A stretch of 64,000 bases of DNA, from positions 248,001 through 312,000 of the forward strand of contig NZ_CANLWM010000003.1 of the NCBI RefSeq assembly GCF_947494875.1, written 5' to 3'. The position numbers were made by a program, and so were the translations under genes. The stretch's first letter is position 1. Each line of letters begins with the position of its first letter. Of this stretch, positions 51,016 to 63,095 are shown piece by piece. Origin of the DNA: an uncultured Williamsia sp. Lineage in GTDB: Bacteria > Actinomycetota > Actinomycetes > Mycobacteriales > Mycobacteriaceae. The notes below the pieces were generated by a model. That model was not told where the DNA came from. It saw nothing but the letters and a program-made list of their open reading frames with translations, and did no database searches.

Positions 51016-54000
51016 TCAGGCGAGCCCGAGCAATCTCAGGTCGGAGACGTACTTCGAGATCAGGGCGTGCGAGAGGTGTGGGATCTCGCCGCCGTCCCCC
51101 AGGCCCGCGTCGGCGACGGCGCGGACGAAGTGCTCCGACGGGATCGCCGAGCCGTGCACGGGCTCCTCGGGGGTCCGGTAGGCGTCCATCAGCGGCGCCA
51201 CCGACGCCTGCCGGATCCGTTCGGGCAGACCACGGATGGCCGTCTCGAACCGCTCGACCCAGGTCGCGTGGTCGTCGATGCGGGTGATCCGGACGCCGTC
51301 CTCCTGCATCCAGTCCACGACGCTGTCGAGCGAGATCCCGTCGTCGTGGGGGTTGACGACGTTGTAGGTCTCGTAGCCCTTCGCGACCGCCACGCCCAGT
51401 TCGGTGATCGCGCGTGCGGTGAAGTCGGCGGGCAGCCCGTCGTAGTGCGCCCGCGCCGACGACCCGTCGGTCTCGCGGCGGTAGAACGTCGCCGGCGCGA
51501 GACCGGTGGCGAGCACCGTGAGGATCAACCGGGAGAACACGTCGGGGACGTTGAGCTGTCCGGCGAACGTGCTGTGCGCCAGGATCATGTCCGACCGGAA
51601 GACCCCCACCGGCAACTCACACAGGTCGTGCGCCTCGCGGAGGAGGACCTCACCGGCCCACTTGCTCGTGCCGTACCCGTTCGCGTACGAATCGGCCACG
51701 GCCCGTTCGCTGCTCGCCGACCGGATGTCGAGGTCCTCGTCCAGCACCTGCGGCCCGCCCTGCTCGGCGACACCGACGGTCGACAGGTAGGTCACCGGCT
51801 TGCGCTGGGTCGTGAGCGCGAGACGGATCACCTCGGCGGTGCCGACGACATTCGGTCCGAACAACTGGTCGTAGGGCAGCACGTGGTTCACGAGTGCGGC
51901 CGGGTGGACGATCCTGTCGACTACCTGCGTGAGCCGTGCCCATGTCGTCTCGTCGAGGCCGAACCGCGGGCTCGCGATGTCGCCGGCCAGCACCTCGAGT
52001 CGTCGGCCAGCGAGTTCCCGGAAGTGTGCGCTCAGCTCGTCGTCGCCCGAGTCGAACACCGACTCCAGACGGCGCCGCGCGTCGGCGGTGTCGCGACCGC
52101 GGACGATGCAGACGAGGGTGCCGTCGACCTCGTCGAGACGCTCGAGCCACTCGAGGCACAGGAACCGGCCGAGGTAGCCGTTCGCGCCGGTGAGCAGCAC
52201 GGTCGTCGGGGTCTCGGGTGCCGACGGGAGCGTGGGCGCGGCCTCGACGAGGTCGGTGTCGAGGAACTTGTCCAGTGTCAGATCCGCGGCACGGACCGAC
52301 GACGCGTTCGGCCCGTGCACCGACGCGAACGTCGGCGCGGCATCCGCGCCGGAACGGACCGACTCGATGTGGGCGGCGATCGCGCCCATGTCCGTCGCCG
52401 CGCTCATGAGCAGACCGACCGGTACCTCGACGTCGAAGATCTCCGCGAGCAGCGTCGAGAAGCTCAACGCGGACAACGAATCCCCGCCGAGGTCGCCGAA
52501 GCGGGCGTCGGCGGCGAGTGCGGAGGTCCCACCCCCGATCACCGCGGCCGCCGCGCGACCGACGATCTCGACCACCGGACGGTCACCGGCCTCGCGACGC
52601 AGACGCCGCAACTCCTCGGTCTGTCCGTCGGCGAGGTCCCGGTAGAGCTGTTCCAGCCGGTCGCCGTAGCGCTCGGTCAGCTTCGGCCGCAACACCTTGC
52701 CGACACCGGACAGCAGTCCGTTGTCCCGGCTGAACGGCTCGCGCTCCACGATCACGTCCCGGGGGATCTCGTAGGAGTTCAGACCCGCCTCGCGGCCGGT
52801 CGACTTCAGCGAGTCCACGATCGCGTCGTGCAGCGCGGTGTCGTCGGCGACGCGGGCGACGGCCTCGTCGGTCGGCACGACGACCGCGAGCAGGAACGAC
52901 CGTGCGCTGTTGCCGTAGACGAAGATCTGCCCGACGCCGGGGGCGGCGGCGAACACGGCCTCGACGCGGGACAGCGCCACGAACTCGCCCTGCGCCAGCT
53001 TCAGCACGTTCTTGCGGCGGTCGAGGTACACGAGGTGATCGGGCCCGAGTTCGGCCATGATGTCGCCGGTCTTGTAGAAGCCGTCCTCGTCGAACACCTC
53101 GGCGGTGGTCTCGGGGCGCTTGTAGTAGCCGGGGAACAGCGACTCGGACCTGATGAGCAGCTCGCCGCGGGGGTGCGGTGAGTCGTCGACGTGGTACCCC
53201 AGCTCGGGAACGTCGACGAGCTTGTACTCGGTCACCGGTGGGCGGGTGATGTGTCCGTCGACGAGCACCGACCCCGCCTCGGTGGAGCCGTAGCCGTCGA
53301 TGAGGTGCACGTCGAGGCAGTCTGCGATGAAGTCCGCCATCTCCGGTGCGAGCGGCGCCGTGCCGCACATGGCCGCGAGCACGCGTCCGCCGAGGACGTC
53401 GTCGCGGATGTGCTGCTTCACGCTGTCGACGACGGCGTCGTCGGCGTCGGTCCCGCCGGAGCGCCGGTCGAGTTCGCTGACGTAGCGCTGGTGGATCATG
53501 TCGCACACCCGGGGGACGAGGGCGAGATCGGTGGGTCGGACGAGTGCGATGTCGTCCATGAGCGTGGACAGGTCGCTGGCCGCCACGAAGTAGGCGGTGC
53601 CCCCGGTGGCGATGGTCTTGGCCAACAGAGCCCGACCGGCGACGTGGCTCATCGGCATGTAGTTGACGGTGATGCCGGGCAGTGTGGGATCGCCGGTGAA
53701 CCAGAACGTCGTCCACAGGCGGCGGACACCCTTCACCGGGTACATGGCGCCCTTGGGGGCACCCGTGCTGCCCGATGTGTAGATCAGGTTCGCGAGGTCG
53801 TCGGAGTGGTCGACCCCGTCGCTGCCGAAGGCCGGCGCCGCGGGGAGGTCGCGTCCGCGGTCCAGCAGATCGTCGATGGTCTCGACCGCGATGTCGGCGT
53901 CACGGAGCGCGGCCGCGGCCTGCTCGACGGCCCGGCGCTGGGCGTCGTCGCGCGGGTCGTGGTCGAACAGGATCACGCGACGCGGGCGGTGGTCTGTGGT

Positions 54001-54549
54001 GGCGAGCTCCACGACGTCGTCGATGTGGTCGATCCCCACCGCCAGGACCGTGGGGGTGGTCTCGGTGAGGATCGGGAGGAGTTGCGCCGGCGCGGAACTC
54101 GTCTGCAGCGGGACCGTGACGAGCCCCAGGTGGATGCAGGCCAGATCGAGCGTCACGTAGTCGACGCTGGTGAAGCCGAGGGTCGCGATCAGCTCGCCCG
54201 ACTGCAGGCCGTCGGACTGCCATGCCGCGGCGACAGCGCGGACGCGGTCGGCGAGCTCGCGGTAGGAGACGGTCTCGAACTCGTCGCGCAGACGGACGGA
54301 CGCGGTGCCGTCGTCGCCGGTGACCACCTCGGTGGCGCGACGCCCCAGGGCGGGCCGGTCGGCGTAGGTGGAGAGGATCTCCTCGATGACCTGCGCGAGC
54401 GGGAGGTCGCTCGCGAGAACACGCTCGGCGAGATCTGGGTCCGGCGCGGCGTCGCGGAACTGCGGGTCGTCCTCGACGAGTCGCGCCCGTCGCTCGGCGA
54501 GCCGCTGATCGCGGGGTTCGTCGGTGGTGGAGACGTCCTGTGTGGTCAT
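51016..54549 (-). CDS. car: Carboxylic acid reductase (CAR)
   Basis: 1177 residues, the normal CAR length. The adenylation domain fills about residues 1-640, with [16 protein letters not shown] near 265, [11 protein letters not shown] and [13 protein letters not shown]. The carrier domain has [15 protein letters not shown], where Ser691 takes phosphopantetheine. The NADPH reductase domain starts with [12 protein letters not shown] near residue 790 and has catalytic Tyr959 and Lys963 in [10 protein letters not shown]. The enzyme activates a carboxylic acid with ATP and reduces it to the aldehyde. The required phosphopantetheinyl transferase is not in the window. With the two aldehyde dehydrogenases, it suggests aldehyde turnover in both directions. 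Confidence 0.96.
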   Translation of the reverse strand: MTTQDVSTTDEPRDQRLAERRARLVEDDPQFRDAAPDPDLAERVLASDLPLAQVIEEILSTYADRPALGRRATEVVTGDDGTASVRLRDEFETVSYRELADRVRAVAAAWQSDGLQSGELIATLGFTSVDYVTLDLACIHLGLVTVPLQTSSAPAQLLPILTETTPTVLAVGIDHIDDVVELATTDHRPRRVILFDHDPRDDAQRRAVEQAAAALRDADIAVETIDDLLDRGRDLPAAPAFGSDGVDHSDDLANLIYTSGSTGAPKGAMYPVKGVRRLWTTFWFTGDPTLPGITVNYMPMSHVAGRALLAKTIATGGTAYFVAASDLSTLMDDIALVRPTDLALVPRVCDMIHQRYVSELDRRSGGTDADDAVVDSVKQHIRDDVLGGRVLAAMCGTAPLAPEMADFIADCLDVHLIDGYGSTEAGSVLVDGHITRPPVTEYKLVDVPELGYHVDDSPHPRGELLIRSESLFPGYYKRPETTAEVFDEDGFYKTGDIMAELGPDHLVYLDRRKNVLKLAQGEFVALSRVEAVFAAAPGVGQIFVYGNSARSFLLAVVVPTDEAVARVADDTALHDAIVDSLKSTGREAGLNSYEIPRDVIVEREPFSRDNGLLSGVGKVLRPKLTERYGDRLEQLYRDLADGQTEELRRLRREAGDRPVVEIVGRAAAAVIGGGTSALAADARFGDLGGDSLSALSFSTLLAEIFDVEVPVGLLMSAATDMGAIAAHIESVRSGADAAPTFASVHGPNASSVRAADLTLDKFLDTDLVEAAPTLPSAPETPTTVLLTGANGYLGRFLCLEWLERLDEVDGTLVCIVRGRDTADARRRLESVFDSGDDELSAHFRELAGRRLEVLAGDIASPRFGLDETTWARLTQVVDRIVHPAALVNHVLPYDQLFGPNVVGTAEVIRLALTTQRKPVTYLSTVGVAEQGGPQVLDEDLDIRSASSERAVADSYANGYGTSKWAGEVLLREAHDLCELPVGVFRSDMILAHSTFAGQLNVPDVFSRLILTVLATGLAPATFYRRETDGSSARAHYDGLPADFTARAITELGVAVAKGYETYNVVNPHDDGISLDSVVDWMQEDGVRITRIDDHATWVERFETAIRGLPERIRQASVAPLMDAYRTPEEPVHGSAIPSEHFVRAVADAGLGDGGEIPHLSHALISKYVSDLRLLGLA

Positions 54550-54746
54550 CGCTGTCCTCCTGTCACTCCCCTGGTGTGCAAGACCAGACGCTCATCGATG
54601 ATCGTGAGCTTAGAACAGCTAAGTACTATTGCCGCTGCGCGTATTCCGCGAGAGCAGTGTGACCGTCGTCTCTGCGACAACGAATCGTCCATCTGCACAG
54701 GGGTTTTCGCGACATTGGTCCGATTGGACCGTTTCGACGGACGCGG

Positions 54747-55151
54747 TCAGCGCAGTGACGCGAGGCGGCGCTGGATGCGTTTGGCCGTCACGAGACGGCT
54801 CACGAACGCGACGGTGATCGACACGACGAACAGCAGCGCCTCGACGATCCAGGCATCGAACCGGGGGGTGGCCGCATCGACCGCGTTGCCGCTGAACCCG
54901 ACGGCGATCCCGCTGAGGATGGCCGAGCCGAAGGCGGGATACCCGGCCCGGTTCTCCAACCGCACCTTCCAGTCGACGGCGTCCCGGCGGGCCTGATCGC
55001 GGGTGTCCGCACCGCGGTGTCGGGAGGCCTCGATCGCGAGTTCGAGGTCCGGGTCGTCCGGGGCCCGCCACGCGCGCGCGGCGGACCAGATCCACCCCAG
55101 GACGATGACGACGTCGACCACGGTCAGCAGCACCGCCCCGACCGTCGTCAC
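54747..55151 (-). CDS. Small two-helix membrane protein, unknown function
   Basis: 134 residues. A hydrophobic helix at the N-terminus (VGAVLLTVVDVVIVLGWIW, about residues 4-22) and another at about 100-120 (AWIVEALLFVVSITVAFVS) frame a polar middle rich in Arg and Asp, with a weaker hydrophobic stretch AILSGIAVGFSG between. The C-terminus is basic (RIQRRLASLR). I do not recognise a family. It lies alone between CAR and the nitrate reductase on the same strand. Nothing indicates its job. Confidence 0.7.
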   Translation of the reverse strand: MTTVGAVLLTVVDVVIVLGWIWSAARAWRAPDDPDLELAIEASRHRGADTRDQARRDAVDWKVRLENRAGYPAFGSAILSGIAVGFSGNAVDAATPRFDAWIVEALLFVVSITVAFVSRLVTAKRIQRRLASLR

Positions 55152-55205
55152 GTGGCGATGGTATCGCCGCCGAGGTCCGTCCCGAGGTGGTCGGAGGTGC
55201 CGTGG

Positions 55206-58200
55206 TCAGTACACGTCGCGCAGGTAGCGCCGGTCGGCGGCGAGCGCCTGCACGTACGTCTCGGCGCTGTGCGGGGCGAGGCGGCCGTGCTCGGCGACGA
55301 CCCCCACCAGCGCGTCGTGGACGTCGGGAGCCATGCGGTCGGCGTCACCGCACACGCAGAACATCGCGCCACGCTGCAACCAGCGGAACAGCTCGGCGCC
55401 GTGTTCGCGCATCCGGTCCTGGACGTAGACCTTCTCGGCCTGGTCACGGGAGAAGGCGACGTCGAGCCGCGTGAGCACGCCGTCAGCGCGCAACTCGTCG
55501 AGTTCGTCGCGGTAGTAGAAGTCGGTGGCCTCGTGTTGCTCGCCGAAGAACAGCCAGTTGGGACCGTCGTGTCCGCGGGCGCGGCGGTCCTGCAGGAACG
55601 CCCGGAACGGGGCGATGCCGGTCCCCGGCCCCACCATGATCAGGGGGGTCGAGGGGTCGGTCGGTGGGCGGAACGAGGACGACCGACGGACGAACACCCG
55701 GACGTCGTCGTCGGCGTGGTCCGCCAGGTACGTCGAGCAGACGCCGCGCCGTGGGGTGCCGTGCACGTTGTACCGCACCGCCGACACGGTCAGGTGGATC
55801 TCGTCGGGGTGCTGTCGCGGGCTCGACGAGATCGAGTAGAGCCGCGGACGCAGGGGTGTCAGCACGTCGAGCCATTCGTCGGCGGTGGCCCGCACCGGAT
55901 GGTCGGCCAGCAGGTCGACCGACTGCCGACCCCACGCCCACTCGTCGAACGCGCCGCGGTTCTCCGGCAGCATCATCGCCTCGAGGTCGACGTCCCCGGT
56001 GCGCGTGATGACGAACCGCATCAGGTCGGGGGTGACCTTGGCGATCTCGAGGCGGTCACGGAGCGCGTCGCGCAGGGTGATCGACCCGACCGCGGGCACG
56101 TCGACGGTGGTGCCGCCGTCCAGGCCGGTGTGCTCCAGCCACTCCCCGACCAGAGACTCGCTGTTGCGGGGCCACACACCGAGCGCGTCGCCCGTCTCGT
56201 AGGTCAGGGTGTCGGCCGGGATCGCCACCCCGACGGTGCGGACGTCCTTCTGAGAACCCGGGAGGGTGAGCCGATGGTTGCGGGTCAGTGACGACACGAG
56301 AGGCCGTGTCCGGTCGTAGCGGACCGCGGTGGGCCCGGGTGCGCGCGTGTCCGCGACGGTGGGCTCGGTGGGTGGGCCGGACCCGATCGCCTCGACGACC
56401 GCGTCGAGCCACCGTGCCGCGTGTTCTTCGTACTCGGGTTCGCAGTCGACGCGATCGGTCAGTCTCACCGCCCCGAGATCGGCGAGCCGGCTGTCGAGGC
56501 GGCGCCCGTGGCCGCAGAAATCGGCGTAGGTCGAGTCGCCCAGCGCCAGCACCGCATACCGCAGGCCGGAGAGATCGAGGTCGACGTCTACGAGTTCCGA
56601 CCAGAAGGCCGCACCGTTGTCAGGCGCGTCGCCGTCCCCCGTCGTCGAGCTGACCACGACGACCGTCCCGAGACCGGGGAGATCACGGGGTGTCATCGCG
56701 TCCATCGGGCGGGTCACGACGCTCGTGCCCGCCGCGGTCAGTCGGGTCGCCACCGTCTCGACGACCTCCTCGGCGGTGCCGGTCTGCGAGGCCCACAGCA
56801 CCGTGACGGCCGATGCCGCGTCGTCGGCGGGTGCAGGCGAACCGACGACCGTGCGCGACCACATCCCCGCGAGGACGCCGTCGACGCGTGCGCGGACCGA
56901 CGGTCGCAGTGGCGCGGAGGCCGGGACGATCGGGACCTCTCCGGGTGAGACAGGGCGGGCGTCCAGACCGCTGACGAACCCGGCGAGCCAGTCGGCCTCG
57001 AGCGCGGTGGGTGTCTCGACCCGGTGGGTGTCGGCCACGCCGAGCGCGACGGCGAGGTCGCCCGTCCGGGTCGCGGTCGTGTCCTCCGCCCGTGCCGTCG
57101 CGACCCGGGTCAGCCGCACGGCGCACGCCTTGAACTCGGGCTGGCGGGAGTCGGGGTCGACCGCATCGTTGGTGACGGCGTTGACCGCGATGTCGGGGGC
57201 GAACCGGTCCGCGAAGTGGAAGGGGACGAAGCACGAACCGGGCAGCACCCGGTCGGTCACGACCGCCGGCAGGACGGAACGGCCACGGCGCGAGGCGATC
57301 TCGAGCGAGTCGCCGTCGGCCACACCGAGCGACGCCGCATCGTCGGGATGGACCTCGACGAACGGTGCGGGGTTCAGCCGCCGCAGTTTCTCGACGCGTC
57401 CGGTCTTCGTCATCGTGTGCCACTGGTGCGATAACCGTCCGGTGTTGAGGACGAAGGGGTGGTCGTCGTCGGGCATCTCGGCGGGATCGACGGCCGGTCG
57501 CGTGAGGAAACGAGCCCGACCGGACGGCGTCGGGAACGTGGGCCGGCCGCCGTCGGCGGCGACGTAGCGGACGGGGTGTCGCCGGTGCGGGTCGTCGGGC
57601 GGGCAGGGCCACTGGATCGGGCCGTCCGCGAGGCGGCCGTAGCTGATCCCGCGCAGATCCCACCCGGTCCGGGGATTGTGGAACCGCCGGATCTCGTCGA
57701 ACACGCCCTCGGCGTCGTCGTAGGTGAAGTGCTCGCCGAAGCCGAGCCCGCCGGCGATCTCGGCGACGATCCGCCAGTCCGGCAGCGCTTCGCCCGGTGG
57801 CGGCGCCGCGGGCCGGCACAGGGTCACCGACCGTTCGGAGTTCACCATCACGCCGTGGGTCTCGGACCACATGGCGGCCGGGAGGACGATGTCGGCGTAC
57901 TCGGTGGTCTCGGTGTCGCCGTAGACGTCCTGCACGACGACGAGGTCGGCGTTGCGGAGGGCGTCGATCACCGTCGCGCGGTTCGCGACGCTGGCGACGG
58001 GGTTGGTGCAGATGATCCAGGCGGCGCGGATGTCGCCGGCGGCCATCCGCTCGAACATGTCGACGGTGCCACCGCCGACGTCGGTCGAGATGGTCCCCCG
58101 CGGTACGCCCCACAGGTCCTCGACGTGCGCGCGGTCGCCGTCGTCGAGGACCGACCGCTGCCCCGGGAGTCCCGGACCCATGTAGCCCATCTCGCGTCCG

Positions 58201-59231
58201 CCCATGGCGTTCGGCTGTCCGGTGAGCGAGAACGGACCGCTACCCGTGCGGCAGATGGCGCCGGTCGCGAGGTGCAGGTTGCACAGGGCGTTGGTGTTCC
58301 ACGTGCCGTGGGTGGACTGGTTGAGCCCCATCGTCCACAGGCTCATCCAGTCGTCGGCCTCACCGATCCACGTGGCCGCGGTCCGCAGGTCGGACTCGTC
58401 GATGCCGCATTCCCGCGCGACGGTCGCGGGTGGGTACGCGTCCAGCGACGCGACGAGGTCGTCCCACCCGTCGGTCGACGAGGCGACGAACTCGTCGTCG
58501 ACGTGGCCGTCGGCGACCAGCAGGTGCAGGAGACCGTTGAGCAGCCACAGGTCCGAGCCGGGCCGGACCTGCAAGTGGAGGTCGGCTTTGTCCGCGGTGG
58601 CGGTGCGTCGGGGATCGACGACGATGACCTTCGCGCCCGCGCGCGACCGGTCGAGCATGCGCAGGTGCAGGATCGGGTGGCAGTCGGCCATGTTCGACCC
58701 GATGACGAGGAAGACGTCGGCGTGGTCGATGTCGTCGTAGGACCCGGGGGGACCGTCGGCGCCGAGCGACTGTTTGTAGCCGGTGCCCGCGCTGGCCATG
58801 CACAGTCGCGAGTTCGACTCGATGGCGTTGGTGCCCAGGAATCCCTTGACCAGTTTCGTCGCCAGATACTGCGCCTCGGTGGTCATCTGCCCCGACACGT
58901 ACAGCGCGACGGCGTCGGGGCCGTGCTGGTCGATGATCGCGCGGAGTCGGGCCGCGGTCTCCCGGATCGCGTCGGCAGCGGGTGCGGGATGCGCGGGCCC
59001 ACCCCTCTCGGGTCGGACCAGCGCCGTGGTCAGGCGGCCCGGAGCGGCGAGCATCTCCGCGGTGGTGGCGCCTTTCGTGCACAACCGGCCGCGATTGGCC
59101 GTGTGATCGCGGTCGCCGGACACGGACAGGACCCCGGTGGAGCCGTCGTCGCGGACGCCGGGCTGCAGGACGATGCCGCACCCGACACCGCAGTAGCCGC
59201 ACACCGATCGCACGCCGCTCCCCGCCACCAT
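55206..59231 (-). CDS. Assimilatory nitrate reductase fused to a diflavin (CysJ-like) reductase
   Basis: 1341 residues from an ATG at 59231; an upstream start would add 40 poorly conserved residues. Domains in order: 4Fe-4S site (Cys11, Cys14, Cys18, Cys51), bis-MGD molybdopterin domain with Mo ligand Cys144 in [13 protein letters not shown]-binding barrel (about residues 580-700), flavodoxin ([12 protein letters not shown], near 810), FAD domain (RLYSISSSP) and NADPH domain ([16 protein letters not shown], near 1200). One chain thus takes electrons from NADPH to nitrate. This form is known in actinobacteria. No nitrite reductase or nitrate transporter is next to it. Confidence 0.93.
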   Translation of the reverse strand: MVAGSGVRSVCGYCGVGCGIVLQPGVRDDGSTGVLSVSGDRDHTANRGRLCTKGATTAEMLAAPGRLTTALVRPERGGPAHPAPAADAIRETAARLRAIIDQHGPDAVALYVSGQMTTEAQYLATKLVKGFLGTNAIESNSRLCMASAGTGYKQSLGADGPPGSYDDIDHADVFLVIGSNMADCHPILHLRMLDRSRAGAKVIVVDPRRTATADKADLHLQVRPGSDLWLLNGLLHLLVADGHVDDEFVASSTDGWDDLVASLDAYPPATVARECGIDESDLRTAATWIGEADDWMSLWTMGLNQSTHGTWNTNALCNLHLATGAICRTGSGPFSLTGQPNAMGGREMGYMGPGLPGQRSVLDDGDRAHVEDLWGVPRGTISTDVGGGTVDMFERMAAGDIRAAWIICTNPVASVANRATVIDALRNADLVVVQDVYGDTETTEYADIVLPAAMWSETHGVMVNSERSVTLCRPAAPPPGEALPDWRIVAEIAGGLGFGEHFTYDDAEGVFDEIRRFHNPRTGWDLRGISYGRLADGPIQWPCPPDDPHRRHPVRYVAADGGRPTFPTPSGRARFLTRPAVDPAEMPDDDHPFVLNTGRLSHQWHTMTKTGRVEKLRRLNPAPFVEVHPDDAASLGVADGDSLEIASRRGRSVLPAVVTDRVLPGSCFVPFHFADRFAPDIAVNAVTNDAVDPDSRQPEFKACAVRLTRVATARAEDTTATRTGDLAVALGVADTHRVETPTALEADWLAGFVSGLDARPVSPGEVPIVPASAPLRPSVRARVDGVLAGMWSRTVVGSPAPADDAASAVTVLWASQTGTAEEVVETVATRLTAAGTSVVTRPMDAMTPRDLPGLGTVVVVSSTTGDGDAPDNGAAFWSELVDVDLDLSGLRYAVLALGDSTYADFCGHGRRLDSRLADLGAVRLTDRVDCEPEYEEHAARWLDAVVEAIGSGPPTEPTVADTRAPGPTAVRYDRTRPLVSSLTRNHRLTLPGSQKDVRTVGVAIPADTLTYETGDALGVWPRNSESLVGEWLEHTGLDGGTTVDVPAVGSITLRDALRDRLEIAKVTPDLMRFVITRTGDVDLEAMMLPENRGAFDEWAWGRQSVDLLADHPVRATADEWLDVLTPLRPRLYSISSSPRQHPDEIHLTVSAVRYNVHGTPRRGVCSTYLADHADDDVRVFVRRSSSFRPPTDPSTPLIMVGPGTGIAPFRAFLQDRRARGHDGPNWLFFGEQHEATDFYYRDELDELRADGVLTRLDVAFSRDQAEKVYVQDRMREHGAELFRWLQRGAMFCVCGDADRMAPDVHDALVGVVAEHGRLAPHSAETYVQALAADRRYLRDVY

Positions 59232-59379
59232 GGCCCCACTGTCGCGGCAGACGCGATCGGTGCGGTTGCCGTGCTGTGTGGCAGGGGTGACTTTCTGCTC
59301 ACGGTGAGCCGAAGGGAACGGTGAGGCCGCAGGCGGTGCGCCGACCTGCACGTGGTCGCGGGCTGGTAGAAATCGGCAG

Positions 59380-60684
59380 GTGAGCGAACACGCCTTCGGG
59401 CTGAGGACGCGGGCGATCCACGCGGGGGCCCGCGTCGATCCGACGACCGGTGCCCGGGCCGTCCCGATCTACCAGACCGCCAGTTACGTCTTCAGCGACG
59501 CCGACGACGCGGGTGACCTCTTCGCCCTCCAGAAGTACGGCAACGTGTACTCCCGGATCGGGAACCCGACGGTGGCGGCGTTCGAAGAACGCATCGCCAG
59601 CCTCGACGGCGGCATCGGGGCCGTGGCGACGGCGAGCGGACTGTCGGCGGAATTCGCCGTCTTCGCCACCCTCTGCGAGAGCGGCGACCACATCGTCGCC
59701 GCGGCCGGCCTCTACGGCGGCACGGTGACCCAGCTCGACGTCACCCTGCGTCGCTTCGGGATCCAGACCACGTTCGTCCCCGGGACGGACCCCGCCGACT
59801 ACGCGGCCGCGATCACCGATCGCACCAAGCTGGTCTACGCCGAGGTGATCGGCAACCCGTCGGGAGACATCGCCGACCTCGAGGGGCTCGCGGCGGTCGC
59901 GCACGAGCACGGGCTCCCGTTCGTCGTCGACGCGACGATGGCCACGCCGTGGCTCTGCCGGCCGATCGAGTTCGGTGCCGACGTCGTCGTGCACTCCGCG
60001 ACCAAGTTCCTCGGAGGCCACGGCACCACGCTCGGCGGCGTCGTCGTCGAATCCGGCCGATTCGACTGGGGCAACGGCCGATTCCCGGCGATGACCGAGC
60101 CCGTCGCCTCCTACGGCGGACTGAGCTGGTGGGGCAACTTCGGCGAGTACGGCTTCCTCACCAAGGTCCGCAGCGAGCAGGTCCGCGACCTCGGGGCGAG
60201 CCTGTCACCCACCTCGGCGTTCCAGCTGCTGCAGGGCATCGAGACGTTGCCGCAGCGGATGGACGCCCATGTCGCCAACGCACAGGCGGTCGCCGAGTGG
60301 CTCGACGCCGACCCGCGCACCGCATCGGTCGCCTACGCCGGGTTGCCCGGCCACCCGCATCACGAGCGCGCCGCGCGCTACCTGCCCAAGGGGCCCGGAG
60401 CGGTGTTCGCCTTCCGGGTGCGCGGCGGTCGTCGCGCCGGGCAGGCACTCGTCGAGAACGTCCGTCTGGCGAGCCATGTCGCGAACATCGGCGACGTGCG
60501 CACCCTGGTGATCCACCCGGGCAGCACCACCCATCGGCAGCTCACCCCCGAGCAGTTGGAGGCCGCCGGTGTGCCCGACGACCTCGTCCGCATCAGCGTC
60601 GGTATCGAGGACCTGGAGGACATCCTGTGGGATCTCGACCAGGCGCTGACCGTCGCCACCGAGGAGGTCGACAGTGACCGCTGA
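59380..60684 (+). CDS. metY: O-acetylhomoserine sulfhydrylase-type PLP enzyme (MetY family)
   Basis: 434 residues, GTG start. It is a Cys/Met-metabolism PLP enzyme with [20 protein letters not shown], the phosphate loop [17 protein letters not shown], and the Schiff-base Lys209 in [12 protein letters not shown]. The C-terminal [20 protein letters not shown] is typical of MetY. It makes homocysteine from O-acetylhomoserine and sulfide. It lies across a 148-bp divergent region from the nitrate reductase. The CoA-binding gene begins inside its last codons, so the two are coupled. Gamma-lyase activity is the alternative. Confidence 0.9.
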   Translation: MSEHAFGLRTRAIHAGARVDPTTGARAVPIYQTASYVFSDADDAGDLFALQKYGNVYSRIGNPTVAAFEERIASLDGGIGAVATASGLSAEFAVFATLCESGDHIVAAAGLYGGTVTQLDVTLRRFGIQTTFVPGTDPADYAAAITDRTKLVYAEVIGNPSGDIADLEGLAAVAHEHGLPFVVDATMATPWLCRPIEFGADVVVHSATKFLGGHGTTLGGVVVESGRFDWGNGRFPAMTEPVASYGGLSWWGNFGEYGFLTKVRSEQVRDLGASLSPTSAFQLLQGIETLPQRMDAHVANAQAVAEWLDADPRTASVAYAGLPGHPHHERAARYLPKGPGAVFAFRVRGGRRAGQALVENVRLASHVANIGDVRTLVIHPGSTTHRQLTPEQLEAAGVPDDLVRISVGIEDLEDILWDLDQALTVATEEVDSDR

Positions 60685-61174
60685 GACGCAGACACGCACC
60701 TGGCAGGGCCCGTCGGCGGCCCGTCGACGCGAGATCCTGCTGCGCACCAGGACCATCGCCATCGTCGGGGCCTCCGCGAACCCGGCCCGCGCCAGCTACT
60801 TCGTCAACCGCTACCTGACGTCGACCTCGGACTACACCGTGTGGTTGGTGAACCCGACGATCGACGAGGTCGACGGGACGCCGGTGTACCCGAGCCTCGC
60901 CGACCTGCCGGGCGTCCCCGACATGGTCGACGTCTTCCGGCGACATGACGACCTGCCCTCGGTGCTCGACGACACGCTGGCCGTCGGTGCGCAGACCCTC
61001 TGGTTGCAGCTGGGTCTCTGGCACGAGGACGTCGCACGTCGCGCCGAGGAGGCCGGACTCGACGTCGTCATGGACCGGTGCGTGAAGATCGAGCACGCCC
61101 GCTTCCACGGGGGTCTCCACCTCGCCGGCTTCGACACCGGAGTCATCGACTCGCGGCGACGCAGCGGCCTCTGA
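60674..61174 (+). CDS. CoA-binding protein (YccU-like)
   Basis: 166 residues from a GTG that overlaps the metY end by 11 nt. The Rossmann-like CoA_binding_2 domain shows RTIAIVGASANPARASYFVNRYL near residue 27, VWLVNPTIDEVDGTPVYPSL, DMVDVFRRHDDLPSVLDD and VVMDRCVKIEHARF. Such proteins bind CoA, and some sit beside MetY in many genomes, as here. Their job is not firmly known. A redox or sulfur link is inferred from the pair. Confidence 0.88.
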   Translation: MTAETQTRTWQGPSAARRREILLRTRTIAIVGASANPARASYFVNRYLTSTSDYTVWLVNPTIDEVDGTPVYPSLADLPGVPDMVDVFRRHDDLPSVLDDTLAVGAQTLWLQLGLWHEDVARRAEEAGLDVVMDRCVKIEHARFHGGLHLAGFDTGVIDSRRRSGL

Positions 61175-61234
61175 CGACGCTGTAGTCCCTGTTCACGGGC
61201 GCGTCGACCGGTGCTCGTCGGGTGCGATGACACG

Positions 61235-63061
61235 ATGGACGGTGTGAGCGACGACGACACACCCCGGTACCTGCCCATCGCCGACCATGGGGTGATCGGC
61301 GATCTCCGTACGGCGGCACTCGTCGGCACCACGGGGCGCATCGATTGGTTCTGCTGTCCGCGGTTCGACTCGCCGAGCGTGTTCGGGTCGCTGCTGGACG
61401 CGTCGAAGGGCGGTTCGTGGGACGTGTCGATGGTCGACGGTCTGGTGTCGACGAGGCAGTTCTACCTGCCCGATTCCAACGTCCTCGTCACCCGGTTCAT
61501 GAGCGAGGACGGCGTCGCCGAGGTGCAGGACCTCATGCCCCTGGCGCAACCGCGAGATCCCGAGCATCGCACCCGCATCGTCCGGCGGATCGAATGCGTG
61601 CGCGGGCGGGTCACGATGGCCATGCGCCTCGATCCGGCGTTCGACTACGGCCGGGCCGACCACACCGCGTCGGGGGTCGACGACACCCACATCACGCTCA
61701 CCGGTGGCGACCTGACGTTGCACCTCGCCGCCGACGTCCCGCTCGAGGTCGACGGCGGCGTCGTCGCCGCCCAGGTCCGACTCGGCGTCGGTGAGGCCGC
61801 CACGTTCACCCTCGGCGTCGACGAGATCCCGGACGACGAGGTCGATTCCGAGGCGTCGGAGCACATCATCCACGGGACGGTGCGGTTCTGGCAGGCGTGG
61901 CTGGGCCAGTCGAACTACCGCGGCCGGTGGCGTGAGATGGTGCACCGCTCGGCCCTCGCGCTCAAGCTTATGACGCACGAGCCGACGGGAGCCATCGTCG
62001 CGTCGGTCACCACCGCGCTGCCCGAGGAGATCGGTGGCGAACGCAACTGGGACTACCGCTACGTCTGGATCCGTGATGCGGCCTTCTCCCTGTACGGGCT
62101 CCTGCGTCTCGGGTTCAACGACGAGGCCGCCGCGTTCATGGGCTGGCTGACACGACGTTTCAGCGCCGGCGGCGGCGCCGACGGACGGCCGTTGCGCCTG
62201 ATGTACACCATCGACGGGGAGGCACCGCCGGACGAGAAGCCGCTCGAGCACTGGGAGGGCTACCGCGGGTCGACCCCGGTCAACATCGGCAACGGTGCGA
62301 CCAACCAGATGCAGCTCGACATCTACGGCGAACTCATCGACTCGGTCTACCTGTTCAACAAGTACGGGCCGGGCATCTCGTGGAACTCGTGGCATCAGTT
62401 GTGCGAGGTCATGTCCTGGCTCGTCGACAACTGGGACCAGTCCGACGAGAGCATCTGGGAGGTGCGGTCGGAGTCGCAGAACTTCGTGTACTCGCGGCTG
62501 ATGTGCTGGGTCGCGTTCGAGCGCATGATCCGGATGAGCCGCCAACGCGGGCTGCCCGGTGACGTCGGCACCTGGATGAAGACCCGCGACGCGATCTTCG
62601 ATCAGATCATGGTCAAGGGGTGGAACGAGGAGCGTGAATCCTTCACGCAGACATTCGAATCCGACCGCCTCGACGCATCGCTCCTGTTGATCCCCGCCGT
62701 GAAGCTGCTCTCCCCCACCGATCCTCGGTTCCTGTCGACGCTGAAGGCCATCGAGGGGCAACTGGTGAGCGACTCGCTGGTGTTCCGGTACGACTCGAGC
62801 GATCACGACGACGGGTTGAGTGGCACCGAGGGGACGTTCTCACTCTGCTCGTTCTGGTACGTCGAGGCACTCACCCGCGTCGGCCGCCGCGCCGATGCAC
62901 GCCTGGCGATGGAGAAGATGTTCACCCACGCCAACCACCTCGGTCTCTACGCCGAGCAGGTGGGCCTCACCGGTGAGCAGCTGGGGAACTTCCCGCAGGC
63001 CTTCACCCACCTGGCCCTCATCAGCGCCGCCTACAACCTCGACCGCGAACTCGGCGACTGA
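61235..63061 (+). CDS. Glycoside hydrolase family 15 protein (glucoamylase/trehalase-like)
   Basis: 608 residues from the ATG at 61235 (GTG at 61211 or 61244 also possible). An N-terminal beta-sandwich (YLPIADHGVIGDLRTAALVG, GRIDWFCCPRFDSPSVFG) precedes the (alpha/alpha)6 barrel. The signature ERNWDYRYVWIRDAAFS lies near residue 270, with WEGYRGSTPVNIGN after it and EGTFSLCSFWYVEALTR near the end. The family includes glucoamylase and mycobacterial trehalase. The enzyme has no signal peptide and is cytosolic. Trehalase activity is the best guess in this group. Confidence 0.9.
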   Translation: MDGVSDDDTPRYLPIADHGVIGDLRTAALVGTTGRIDWFCCPRFDSPSVFGSLLDASKGGSWDVSMVDGLVSTRQFYLPDSNVLVTRFMSEDGVAEVQDLMPLAQPRDPEHRTRIVRRIECVRGRVTMAMRLDPAFDYGRADHTASGVDDTHITLTGGDLTLHLAADVPLEVDGGVVAAQVRLGVGEAATFTLGVDEIPDDEVDSEASEHIIHGTVRFWQAWLGQSNYRGRWREMVHRSALALKLMTHEPTGAIVASVTTALPEEIGGERNWDYRYVWIRDAAFSLYGLLRLGFNDEAAAFMGWLTRRFSAGGGADGRPLRLMYTIDGEAPPDEKPLEHWEGYRGSTPVNIGNGATNQMQLDIYGELIDSVYLFNKYGPGISWNSWHQLCEVMSWLVDNWDQSDESIWEVRSESQNFVYSRLMCWVAFERMIRMSRQRGLPGDVGTWMKTRDAIFDQIMVKGWNEERESFTQTFESDRLDASLLLIPAVKLLSPTDPRFLSTLKAIEGQLVSDSLVFRYDSSDHDDGLSGTEGTFSLCSFWYVEALTRVGRRADARLAMEKMFTHANHLGLYAEQVGLTGEQLGNFPQAFTHLALISAAYNLDRELGD

Positions 63062-63095
63062 GCGGCGCGGACGGATCTGCGTGATCCTGGTGTGC

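Noticed and set aside
50968-53181. A 737-codon frame on the plus strand within the carboxylic acid reductase gene.
   Set aside because: CAR is complete at 1177 residues with all catalytic motifs. The opposite frame has no family features.
54600-54640. TTAGAACAGCTAAG before the CAR gene as a KstR-type operator.
   Set aside because: Only the AAC half-site is present; the GTT half at the proper spacing is missing.
57459-59324. A 621-codon frame on the plus strand opposite the nitrate reductase.
   Set aside because: The nitrate reductase frame has all cofactor motifs. The opposite translation is low-complexity, with Val, Arg, Gly and Asp runs.
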